From Acanthopleura granulata (lineage: Eukaryota > Mollusca > Polyplacophora > Chitonida > Chitonidae), in NCBI GenBank assembly GCA_016165875.1, contig JABBOT010000003.1, positions 21,550,873 through 21,614,872 on the forward strand: a stretch of 64,000 bases of DNA, read 5' to 3'. Below the pieces are notes generated by a model. It made no database searches, was not told the origin of the DNA, and saw nothing but the letters and a program-made list of their open reading frames with translations. Of the stretch, positions 22,801-34,165 are shown piece after piece. Position 1 is the first letter of the stretch; each line of letters starts with the position of its first letter. The position numbers were made by a program, and so were the translations under genes.

Positions 22801-25800
22801 TTGCGCAATACATGGACAACATTTTATTTGTTGACCTAATCTGTTTGCTTTCTGACAAGCTTTCCCTTAAGGACAAATATTTGCCCATAGTTCTTGTTTG
22901 TTAGCCTTGTTTATTTTTCTCCCCTTAACAGCTGTGTGGAAATTTTTGCTCTTATATCAAAATGCTTTCTCAAAATATCAAGATGGTTTAATCAGTGTAC
23001 AGGACTCTATACACGGTGCACAAGTTAGAAACTGATAATAAATAGAAGAGACTGGGTTATAAAACTCAATTAACAAGGCCCTCATCAATACCCTAACACA
23101 ACTGCACATTAGTATGGACATAAAAGTGCTAATTTCCTGAGCAGTCACTTACCTTTGTAACACCCGGCACAGTGAAGCAGACACCTGCACAAAATAATTT
23201 CCACCTGTCGAATATTTGATGACTCCGTTCGTCTGTCCCTCAAAGCTGTCTGTAGTTTGCTCCAGATACCAACTTCCAGCTTCAGAACTTCGCACACTCA
23301 GTACTTATAAAGACAGTAACAGAAGTGAATCTATCACTGGTAACTCACGGTGTATATCCCCTTTGATATTTGCTAACAAGTTACAGGTGATGAGATACCC
23401 CGCACTCAGGTATAACACACCACATCCAGGCCTGAGTCGACTTAGTTAACCTGAACGTTATCCAGTGCAGTGTGTACGCGGGTTAGGCAACGTCTGATAC
23501 GGTAGGGAGCATCTAGACAGCTTTATATCCGCCCTTAGCTGAGGACAGGCCAACGTCACTCCGGGGGGTCCCTCTCAATCAATACCAACCCTACAAACTC
23601 TATTTTCTCTCTACAGCAGCTATATATAGCATCAAGGCCTCGGTGTAATGCGTGTGCAAAGGCTGTATTTACACGATTGGTCTATTTTGCGAAGATGGCT
23701 GCCAAAAAAAGGGAGAAACGATAACATAACGAGCTGTAAGAGAGTAAATATAACAGAGAGAGTATATTAGGGCCAACTATTTGACAGCATCTTATCAAGC
23801 TAAAACATGGGTGTGACAGAAGTGAGCAGGAGCACCTGTATTTAAGCAAACTTCGGCGCACCTTAAGTCAAGATCACACTTGCTTGATGACGTATTAGCC
23901 AAAATACACAACACTTTTAAATATTAATTTGGCTTCATTTCCTACTATTAAAAATCACAGATTCAGAAGAAGTGTTTTATAAAAAAAATTAACTCTCGGT
24001 TTCCTGTAACAAATAATAATAACCAATCATATAAAAAAATAAATAAATAATAAATCTACTTAAGTAGGGTTCAATAATGTTTCCCAGGTATCATATAATC
24101 GGCTAACAAAGATCAATGTGACTATTTTATTCTAATCATCTATGTTATGCTAGCGGTAAACGAGTTCAAGGACAGTGATTATGTACTTTGATATAATTGA
24201 TACGTACTGTGCAATGTGTGTTCCTGAAAATTTTAGGCTAGTGAGACAATTTGTACGCTTCACTTTAATTCATATTCGAAAATATTATGTTACAATATCA
24301 TCGTCTTTACACAATTCTTTGGCCTATATAAGATGAAAACTGTGCCACAATTTAAGCCAAAACTATTCTCTACGAACAAATAAGTGCTGGGTACATAGTA
24401 CACACTGCTGTAACGTTCATGAAACCTTTACTTAAACTTAAAAATGAAAGCTTATAGCAATTTTCTAACACATATAAATGAATTGCATTCATTTAATTAG
24501 AAAAGAAAAAAACCAAGCTACTCATAACAACTGACGTTTCTCCACAGTTAATTAAGCTATTGCTTCAAAAAGTGCACAATATGTACATGAAAAAAAAAAT
24601 AATGAAAATTGTTTATGTGAATATTGTAATAAGGGTCGCTAAGCTTAACTTACGACTTGACAAAACGATGAAAAAAGGTCCTGTGCCACTTACGTGTTGT
24701 GCCTGCTGAAGCCTAAGAAGTGTACTCGCTGTGTAAAAGCTGCAGTCGGAGTAGTCGTCTTCCGCTGGAAGGCGGCTGCTATGTGGCCTTCCCCTGGCCG
24801 TCGATGGTATTTTTTCTGGGAATTCGCGACGACCATTGCAAGCAACCACCACATGTACTTTGTTGTAAACAGCCGTCTAACATCCCAGTGTTTAGGAGGA
24901 ATGCATATCAGACAAGATCAACACAGATGTCCACCATCTGTTAGATTCTGTAAACCGTGCAAAACTATGAAGACAAGCATTGTTCTGAATAAGACTGCTT
25001 TGTGGTTATAGACGTGTTATGTTATCAGCTGTATTTGCAAGAATAACCTAGCTGTTATTCATTTCTTGTGGTAAATATATTGTCATTTCCCGTTTTCTAA
25101 AAATTCGACTCAAATACAGGGCATCAGGTCTGTCAAAAGGCCATCGGAATGCGATGACTGTATATATCAGTATGTTAGACTCTCGAGGATACAAACCAAA
25201 ACTTCCTGCTCGGATTTGCCGATCCTCAGTTGTGGCACATCTAACCTACTTATAACTTCTGAGCATTTTATTGGCGGACAAATGCGTCGCTAAGTTTCCC
25301 GAGATCATATTGCGAAAACAATCTCTGCTTTAAATAGGCGCGGCCATTTCGGCGTACATGGTATAACATGGCCACCGTCCGATATTAGCGTTGTTTTGGC
25401 TGTTACAAGCGCAGATCAGCTGATTAGCAAATTAGCTAATCCAGTTCACTTGCAGCCCATTCGTTCATTTATTTACATGCCATAGTTACACACTGTTACC
25501 ATACATTACCTTCACCACAGTGATCAAAATGAATTAAATGTCCTAACAGAAAATAGATCAATATAAGTGTCGCCGCAAAAAACGGTGCTATGCAGAATGT
25601 TAATTGAGCTAATGAATTCTGATATTGTTATTACCACATTCATTATTACACTCCATAAGTGAACTTATGTTGTATATACTGTTGTTTTTCTTTTAAGATG
25701 ATGTAAGACACGCGCGAACGTGACATAGTACACGTATAGCCTCTCCGTCGACGATGATCAGTGCTTGTGTGGCTGTCTCTGTGCCGGATTGTCGCATTAT

Positions 25801-26232
25801 ATACACGTGTGTGTCACGCAGGTGGGATCGAGGGCTGGCTGTTTCATTCATGACAATAAAAGTCCAAAGATAATATCTACCTAAAATCTTAATACGTTTG
25901 CCCTTAAATCTTCATACATTTAAGAGCACACAGTTACAGAGTAATCTCCAAATTATTCCGTGAATTATTCCGGGAAATAGTTCCTCGTGCCGACCAGACG
26001 TCATAAAATTAGGGGATAGAATCAAGACATCTTGATCACCATATTATACACGACGTTTCAAGCTTTACATACATGACATCCGATCTGACAACCTAGTAGG
26101 CTCAATATGACGTATATATATATATTACGTGCTCCTCCCAGATGTATGTGTGTATGTATGTATGCTTGGGTTTTTGCATCGTACTAAGCAATTTTTCAGT
26201 CAAATTACGATGAGCAGTCCCGAGAATGTAGA

Positions 26233-26518
26233 TAATTATGCTGTGCCTCCTTGTGGCAGGTGGGCAGTTCATGCTGCCAAAGCGCTGTATGCCGTCACTG
26301 GAGCATAATGTCGAAGACACCAGACATAACACCTCACATTTTGCTGACACTGGGCCGACCAGTCCTATTTACATGCTCTATAAACTTTTCAGTGGCGAGT
26401 CCCAAGCGAGGTCAGAAAAGAATACATTTTGAAAGTCTTTGGTATGACACGACCAGGGATTGATACCGGATCTCCCGAACCCCAGGCAGACATTCTAACC
26501 ACCAGGCCACCGGGGCTG
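26233..26518 (-). mobile_element. Second, distinct tRNA-derived SINE family
   Basis: Read on the minus strand it begins with a tRNA-like head, ccccggtggcctggtggtta (A-box), with the B-box ggtatcaatccc about 50 bp on, followed by gtcataccaaagactttc. It ends gccacaaggaggcacagc. From memory, that closing block and the following accaaagac phrase recur in interspersed repeats of many molluscs; this was not checked. The body shares nothing obvious with the aataaa-tailed family elsewhere in the window. An open frame of about 80 codons through it is incidental. Confidence 0.75.
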
Positions 26519-28439
26519 TGCAGCTTCCAGATGGATGATACCTTCATCGGGAGGAGTGGAGATATAGAAGAACATGACGTTTTATCGGCTTATACGTCAG
26601 GTTTCGCTAAACGACGTTAGTAAGGCCCACGACTACACACGCCACGCGGATATAGCTGTTTAGTTTTCAAACCTGGGTTGAAGGTCAGGGAATTTTAGAT
26701 TGTCCGGCTCTTCCGTTCGCTGAAGACCACATCCACCCTGCGAGTTTGCAGGGTAGTTCGTCATTAACCTCACCCATAAACATGACAAATATCGTTTTTC
26801 TGAAAAATTATTGAATCTGGCCTTTAACAACAGTCTGTGCTATTTCCAACGTCTTGTCGGCATTGTTTTTCATCCGCATGTTTTTTTTTTTCTTTATTCT
26901 CTTTTATGCTTAATGGTCCTGCACGTCTGTCTGCCTCTATTGCTTGATATCAAGAATGTAATCCTTAATGCAGAGTAAACGCAGTGGACACTTGATGCTA
27001 ATCGGATGCAAGACGTCTTGCACGACACTTGTTTCGAAGAATTGCAGCTTTCTCTAGTGTTTTCTCAGAACAGTTCAAACAATGCTGAATTGTGTAAACA
27101 CGGTATAGAAAGACGCATTTTTGTATGCAGCTGCATGTGCGAAGGGGGTTTGTATGTTAATGGGACTTGTATACTTACTCACTAAATAACAACGTATTTC
27201 TGCACATAGTGCTTTGTGTATCGCATCATTCATTCTTTGTTTAAAACCTGCTGACAGCCTACCAGGAACATCTGCTTAATGGGCCAAATCTCATTGTGGC
27301 AAACGTTTACATACGGACACCATTGGTGGCATATAGTACTTGGAGATGAAAGCCTGGCTGAATTGGTTTGGCAATATGTTCGCTTGTCAGGTAAACTCGG
27401 AAACTGGGTTGATGTACATATATGTATATGATCCATGCACGTAGTCTGAAGTAAGAAGGGCACGTCGGGACCCTTTACTTTATAGGTCATCTCCATGGTA
27501 AAATTTTTGCAGCAGAAAATAACTGCAGTTTTACAGACGTGTAATTGGTTTTCCCACAAGACAATCACTCCCTGTGTGATATATCCAGTCAGCGGATAAC
27601 TCTGGCTGGTTTGACTTACGTCAGGTGTCGAATGCTTCCTGATTTAGGTCCACATTTTTGACAGCTTTACATGTCAAGCGCCTGCCGAGATGCTGTCGTT
27701 TCTTTACATGGTCTGCTTATTACACCAAGGCGCTTCAATGCTGAGCTAATCAAACCAATTAAATCGCACAGCTATGGGATACTTTCTGGGTATAATTTCA
27801 TGGAATGTTTTGACCAACTAAGTTGGTTAAAAGTGACGTGAATTAATATATGATTTACGTTAGGTAATTTATAACTTCATATGAATGCTTTCTATAATTC
27901 TTGAGGAGCTTTTAAAGTGGCTTGTCTTGAACGCTGCTTCTTTGAATTGGCTTCGCGGTTGCTGACCTGGAAGGCCTATCCTATATCGTTGACGGCTGGT
28001 ATACGAATGTCTCTTTCATCAACTAGGCTCTCCTGGTTTTACAGGAACTAATGACCATTGTGTCCAACTGATAGGACAACAGGGCGATGTTTGCGCTGAT
28101 GAACTGGACGTTGCCAGCAAAACTATTTTGCTATTCTAAGGACTGCGGGAAAACGATCGAACGAGGAAACGAGCACCAACAATTAAAATCTTTTGCAAAG
28201 GCTACAGACACAATGTTTAGATCGTCTTACACGTTTATACATACATATGTAGTCGCTATATGGAGAGCGGATCGTTACCGCGTAGCTAAGGGCTTCCATT
28301 TCCATTAATCCTGTTCGTGGACTGAGAATTTCCAACACATTTCTGTTTCGGCTCTTCTTAAAACCCTCGTGACAAGGATCAGTCCACGGCGTCCAACGCG
28401 TGTTGTTCCACAACGAAAGCCAGTTATAATCCACAAATA
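26519..28439. other. Intergenic, no gene recognised
   Basis: AT-rich sequence with chance-length open frames, the longest 112 codons on the minus strand at 27230-27568. That frame has no recognisable domain, a poor composition for a protein and no matching splice sites. Confidence 0.45.
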
Positions 28440-28510
28440 TTCGGACCAAGGCCGGACTTGAACCGGCACCTACATGTAGTGTGCCTATATATCCATTGGA
28501 TCAATTCATT
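28440..28510 (-). mobile_element. tRNA-like segment with perfect T-arm and B-box (third SINE-like head)
   Basis: On the minus strand, gccggttcaagtccggcc folds as a perfect 5-bp T-stem (gccgg/ccggc) around a canonical B-box ggttcaagtcc. I cannot form a convincing D-arm or a matching 7-bp acceptor stem upstream, so a functional tRNA gene is unlikely. A tRNA-derived SINE head, with its body running toward 28250, is the better explanation. Confidence 0.45.
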
Positions 28511-29237
28511 GATGCTTACCGACATACTCAGAAAGTTTTTACATAATATATTAAGGCAGTCAGATTTTCTTGGTGATCCCGGGATGCGGTCTGAGACAAA
28601 CCACAGAGATGGCAAATTTTCCACGTCCGACTTAATTATAGGACATATTGATTGAGGACAAGTGGTATCCAGTGTACGGACGCCTGCGAAAACGGTCCTA
28701 CGATTGCTGTGGATTACTTGTTGTCACCAAGACCATGTGAGCAATGAGAGCGAGGGAATCCTACAAATGTCCTGCCTAAGCACGGAACTGAACATTGTAG
28801 ACTCGAATCGCGAGCCAAATACCTCTCCATGCATATGCTTAGGTAAACAACACTGTGTATCAAGTGTCCTTATGGCAGTGGTAAGTCTGATGTGGATTTC
28901 ACTTCAAACGAGTCAACGCTAAAATGTTCACCGTGGCTACTGGGTTTTCACTACGGGAAAACTCTAGCGCCCCGTGGGACAGATTACGTGTAACAGTTTT
29001 GTCATCATAAAACCATCCATGTGCAAATCTACCACTCGCTGTCCTTACTTGTATCTGCACTTCAATTCTGGTGATGGGTTTATTTAAGTATATCGCATTA
29101 GTTTGTCAAACATTGATTCAGAGAAATTGTGGATGTTACTATAGAGTTTAATTTATGGTCCTAAAAAAAATCATGAACGAGAGAGACATTGTGCAAACTG
29201 TTGTGACGCAAATTTCGCACTTAGGCGGAATGAACGT

Positions 29238-29350
29238 CCCCTGCCACAAGAAGATACAACATATGTACATTCTTAAGACTCCTCGTCGTCATAGGACTAA
29301 AATTTTTATCCAAAATTATTAAGCACAACGTAGAAACTAAGCATACGCAA
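29238..29350 (+). mobile_element. Truncated 3' part of the second SINE family
   Basis: The phrase ctgccacaagaagatacaac resembles the closing ccacaaggaggcacagc block of the element at 26.2-26.5 kb. It is followed by a cgtcgtcataggacta stretch and an A/T-rich tail. No tRNA head is present. The match is short and diverged. Confidence 0.4.
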
Positions 29351-30990
29351 TGTTGATATTTTCTGGTTGCCGTCCAGATGCGTTCCTGAGGTGCGTGACG
29401 TAACATATCCCATGTCTTGTAGTACATGTATATACATTTGGATTTATGATAATGTTACATTGATAATACGTATATTGCATCAAGCTTAAGTATTTATATC
29501 TCTGTTTCCATATTATCCAATAATACCAGCTTATGTGTTTTCATGTGTCAGCAAAATGGGTTTTGGGTAAAAGGTCTCAAATAGTATCGATGTCCTCTGG
29601 AATGACGGTGTTCCATGTGGCGCTGCACGTTTACTGAAAAAAAAAACACCATTACAGTAAAAAAAAAACCTTCCAGAGCCAACTGTTGTAAAAGGCAAGC
29701 TGCGCGGGACGATATGAAATATGTAATGTATAATGCGCAAATCAAAAATATGTAGCAGTTAATACGTACACTGGACCAACATTCTGTCGTAAACGAAATT
29801 CTGTCATGAACGAAATTCTGTCATGGTGTGATGTCCGTGCCCTCGTTACCATATATAGACATTTGTGCCTAATATAGCAACACATCACAGAGAGTTTACC
29901 GGGTGGAATTTTCCAGGATACTATATAAGTGGGCAGGTAGTTTTAGATTCCGGTCAGGTGAGATTCGTCAGAGACCCTGTGTGTACATTGTAGTAGAAGT
30001 AGCCCCAACAATGGCGACTTTCATTCATTATTTTACCTGTTATTCCAGATGTGAACAGGTGTTAATTCCACAATACAGCTCTCAAGACCCCCGTATCTTA
30101 ACGGGACAATAACACAACGTCATACTACGCTGCAGTGACGGCACAAGAAGCTGAATCAGCCAAAATGTCTCGACAAAGCCTTTGTTATTGTGTGTTCAAC
30201 TCTGCACTCCACAACACAGAGACAAAAATAGCATTATTTATCATTTAACTCCACCGATCAAGGCAAATAAATATACATTACTTCTGTTTTTGTCTGATTT
30301 GCCGTACAGGTGCTGACCACGAAGACGATGTGAAAACTGTGGAGAAACTAAAATAGGAGGCAGTTGAGAATTAACATTTGAAACATTCTATTAAGTTCGA
30401 ATTGTTGTGGGTTTGTAAAATTTACCTGGTGATTTTTGCACCCGTCACATTATACTTCTCCATAACTGAACTTTTTAAATCAAAGTTTACGGATCAGACT
30501 GGGATCTAATCAAGTGTGGCTTTTCCCGAAACAATTACGCATACACATTTGCTCTTACTTAACATATGGAACCCACCGGTTCCTCACAAACATTTCTGAT
30601 ACTGTATTTGCAATTCTTTGTTTTGAAATATGTACTAGTAGTGTAATCAGCCAACAGGCCAGTCATTCCGACAACCCTGTCTTATCATGTGTACAACTAC
30701 ATCGGATCTCAGCTGTAGGGCAATGCTGCTCTTTCTCAATTGTTTGTGTCTGCACACAACAGCATTCCTTCCATTTCTCGTGCCTTCGCACAAAGTATAT
30801 TCCCTCTAGAGTTAAAGCCTTCATGTAAAATCATTCTTGCCATATTGTTCGCGCTTCTAAAGAACAGCATTCTCTCTGTGTATACTGTTATGTGATTGCT
30901 CGGGATTGCATGCAACATCACAGCCTCTATGATTTGTGCCTGTATGCAGCCTTGCTCCCTGTATCTATGTCGGAATTATGGCGTCTAACA
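29351..30990. other. Intergenic, no gene recognised
   Basis: No exon or repeat family is recognised, apart from increasingly diverged resemblance to the 34-bp minisatellite unit from about 30745 onward (gtctgcacacaacagcattc and similar). This suggests the array was once longer on its left side. Confidence 0.45.
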
Positions 30991-30999
30991 GTCAGGTTT

Positions 31000-31550
31000 G
31001 CATATATTACGTCATTCTCACCAATGCTCGCCTTTGCATACGACATCATTACCACCACTGTTCGTGTGTGCATACACCATCATTCCCACCATTGTTCGTG
31101 TCTGTATATAACATCATTCCCACTACTGTTCGTGTCTGCATACAGCATCATTCCCACCACTGTTCGCGTCTGCATACAACATCATCCCCAGCACTGTCCG
31201 TGTGTGCATACGGCATCATTCCCACCACTGTTCGCGTCTGCATACAACATCATCCCCAGCACTGTCCGTGTGTGCATACGGCATCATTCCCACCACTGTT
31301 CGTGTCTGCATACAACATCATCCCCAGCACTGTCCGTGTCTGCATACAACATCATTCACACCATTGTTTGTGTCTATATACAGAATCATTCCCACCACTG
31401 TTTGTGTCTGCATACAATATGATCCTCACCACTGTCTTCATACAACGTCATTCACACCATCGTTCGTGTCGGCATACATCATCACTCCTACCTTCCTTCG
31501 TGTCTGCATACAGCACCATTCCCACCATAGCTCATGTCAGCAAACAGGAT
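31000..31550. repeat. 34-bp minisatellite, about 15 units
   Basis: The unit reads approximately catcattcccaccactgttc then gtgtctgcatacaa. The anchor gcatac occurs at 31036, 31070, 31104, 31138, 31172, 31206, 31240, 31274, 31308, 31342, 31376 and 31410, every 34 bp. One 28-bp unit follows, and then regular spacing resumes to 31540. Segments 31172-31239 and 31240-31307 are 68-bp dimers differing at one base, so the latest expansion was by dimers. Because 34 is not a multiple of three and the unit has no stop in any forward frame, all three plus-strand frames are open (132-213 codons). I do not read these as genes. Confidence 0.95.
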
Positions 31551-33706
31551 ACAGCATTCTCATCCAAATTACACTAAAAAATAAACCTGTAGTGGCCTGA
31601 TAATCATGAAACAGTTGCGAGTATAAGCCAAGCTTCACATTCCAAACATACATCAAAGACCAAATCCCCTTTTTGCCTTCAGGACAGAGGCAAAAGAATG
31701 ACAAAAAAGTCGCCCAGTAAATATAAAACCCATGTCAATGTTTACTCATGACAGGCAAAACAAAAAGCGATAGGTTCTGCACCACTTTAAACAAGAGCCC
31801 ACTTCTGATTCAAAGCAATGTTGTAAGGAGACATAAAGGCCTTCACAATATGATAAGCAATAAATTGGATCGACATATAAGGGTTTCATTCATCGGAATA
31901 TCATTGGTGCTCTTATGACCTATACCGTCGCTCGTTGTTATCTGTCACTGGCTACTAGAACGAGCTCTGACTAATTCTTTGCCTGCTGTAATAGATATTG
32001 ACTAGGCCTATATTCTTATCGAAGTGAGAATATAACTGTGCCAATTAATCATGAACAAATCACCCCACAAAAACGTGTACACACATACAATTAACACTGA
32101 CTGGCCAATCAGCAGATGACAAACCTAGACTATGTGGGATCAGCAAGGATCGCTTTCCTGCCCTTCCCCTTCTGCAACAGTTGTTGAGAGTTATGGTGTG
32201 AGAACTTTTTAGTGCAGTGAGACACAAATGGAACTAAAACGACAACCTTCACAGAACCATTTCCATTCAGAGAAATCAATTATTGTCCAGAAATTAACGA
32301 GTACAGTCATGCTTTCAAATCTGTGTATACATATACAAACTTTATACAAATACAAAGGCCTAAAATAAGCCAAGACAGCATGACAATATGAATTGATGTA
32401 TACTTTTTCTGATGTCAAATCAATTGCCATACATCTCCTTCTGACAAAGTAGAATATAGGAAATACCTTATTTACTAACAAATTCTGTGCAAATATGCAA
32501 CCGCATGCAGATAATTAGATAACCCGGAAATCTCCTGCGCATGTGCAAACAAAAACAAATCGGCATTATAACATCTGTCCACGCCATGGGATTGTTTCTG
32601 TCCTGGTTACCACAGTAACTACACGTCGTGCCTTCTAGAATGTTAACTAATGCTACGTCATGGAGCTATTTCTGGCATTTCATCGTGCTAAAAATATATG
32701 TTTCTTGTTGAGCTTTGAAAGGCCAAGGCTGCATTTCTCGTTTAACTTACCTGTAAATGGCGTAAAGTAAACAGTTCTGGCCAGAGAGAACATCGCCCAG
32801 CTTACTGCTAACCGGTTAAATTCCCAGTTTGTATTCTCTGGTCGCCTTCACCTCTGTATAAATATCTATTACCCTGTTCGCAGTGCTCAAAGAGAAAGGT
32901 TATAACACGAGCAACGCCTTGTCCACTAAATAGGGAGAAATATACAACGTATTAACTCGAGACGACTGAACACAGTAAGAACTATACATTTGTGTAATAT
33001 AAGTACTATTATGGATTTCTTTCTCAGAATACTTTTGTTTAAAATATCTTTTGCTTTCCCAAGTCAGTTTGAAAAGAAAAGATTGAAAATGTTTATTAGT
33101 ATAAAATACATCATAAATACTCGGCCAGTACTGAAAAAAATAAATTATTGTGCGATATTAATTCAATGGAAAACATCTGACCACCATCTGCTCGACATTC
33201 TTGTCCTGTGTTGTCTATTATATATAAGTTTTAAATTATACATACCATAAACTTGTTCGGATTACAAATATGGCATATTAAAAGCTATAAATATTACAAC
33301 AACAATATGTGCATTATGCATATGATGTTCTGTAGTCAATAATATTAAACAATATGTTGATACATGTACACTGCAAAAACAAACGGTGTAGTCTTACAGT
33401 AAAAAGTGCTGGTAATTTTGCAACCAGTAATTTTTGTTGTATATTTACACGTTGCTGTAGAGAAAAAGTTCATTCTATATTTACCACATATTCACCTATT
33501 TAGTAACACCTCTTAAACGTGAAGAATTACACTGGTTATTGAACTTACAGGCAATGCATTTGTAAATTTACAGGTGCACATTTGCACCATATATTACAAT
33601 TCTACGGGAAAAGAGTAGAAACTATAACGCCAAAATTGCAGCATTATTTTTACATTTGAATTCACTGTTACAGTTTATACCACTTTGCTACGGAGCCGTA
33701 AAAGTG
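31551..33706. other. Intergenic, no gene recognised
   Basis: AT-rich sequence. One good minus-strand splice-donor match occurs near 32750 (ccatttacag followed by gtaagtt) without an identifiable exon. Around 33370-33700 the text is rich in short tttacag/ctgtaa phrases and may be part of an old repeat, but I cannot define its ends. Confidence 0.4.
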
Positions 33707-33769
33707 ACATGATACAGAAGAAAAATATTGGTAATCAAAAAAACAACAAATACAGTATTTAAATTTTAA
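33707..33769. repeat. Partial direct copy of the inverted-repeat element's end
   Basis: acatgatacagaagaaaaatattggtaa and the following cagtatttaaattt repeat, with small changes, the segment that starts 78 bp further right at 33785. The end of the element is therefore present twice in direct orientation on the left side. Confidence 0.7.
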
Positions 33770-33784
33770 GGGGTCATAAAATAG

Positions 33785-34165
33785 ACATGATGCCAAAGAA
33801 AAATATTGGTATTAAAAAAAAAAACACCGTATTTAAATTTCCCCATGTGTGTGTGTTTTTTTAATAAGTCGTGCGCACATCTTCACTATGTCGTGCTCTC
33901 GAGATAACTGACCAAGAGAAACGTACAATTATATCGTGAACACGACTTAGTAAAGATCTGATGTTGAGAGCACGAGATAATAGTTATGTCGTGGAACGAC
34001 TTTGCAAAGATGTTCCCTCGACATCTATATTACGTCGTGCGCACGACATCTTCACTAACTCGTGCTCACGGGATAATTGTGCGATTTATTTAAAAAATCA
34101 CACGCACACACAGGGAAATTTAAATACTGTGTTTGTTTTTTTTTTATTACCAATAATAATTTTAA
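33785..34165. mobile_element. MITE-like element with long terminal inverted repeats
   Basis: The left arm (about 33799-33876) runs aaaatattggta, an A-run, gtatttaaatttccc, a gtgtgtgtg tract and aagtcgtgcgcac. The right arm (about 34077-34164) is its reverse complement with small differences. The interior repeats gtcgtg/cacgac palindromes, including cgtcgtgcgcacgac, and the phrase gagataa. No transposase frame is present, so this is a non-autonomous foldback or MITE-type element. The terminal sequence and target duplication were not resolved. Confidence 0.7.

Larger units (their letters stand above)
10779..26217. other. 15-kb gene-poor region upstream of the G-alpha gene
   Basis: I see no gene I can defend. 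The region holds two degenerate tandem-repeat tracts (14.4-15.0 and 19.26-19.8 kb), a truncated SINE (16.2 kb), a poly-G run near 22.29 kb and AT-rich unique sequence. Isolated splice-donor-like motifs on the minus strand (near 18521, 23155 and 24693) and two short open frames with some protein character (24.7-24.85 and 15.48-15.67 kb) are described among the findings. It may be a long 5' intron or promoter region of the G-alpha gene. Confidence 0.5.

Noticed and set aside
24694..25011. 105-codon plus-strand frame with several cysteines
   Set aside because: There is no consistent cysteine spacing, no splice sites and no family resemblance; the minus-strand reading of the same DNA looks at least as good.
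26102..26620. Open frames on both strands over 26.1-26.6 kb
   Set aside because: They run through the second-family SINE, whose tRNA-like head and 3' block explain the sequence.
27230..27568. 112-codon minus-strand frame
   Set aside because: Composition is that of random AT-rich DNA, there is no domain, and no acceptor or donor borders it.
30892..31600. Three overlapping plus-strand open frames of 132-213 codons with His/Cys/Ser-rich repeats
   Set aside because: They are translations of a 34-bp minisatellite that has no stop in any forward frame; the same DNA gives all three and there is no start or splice context.
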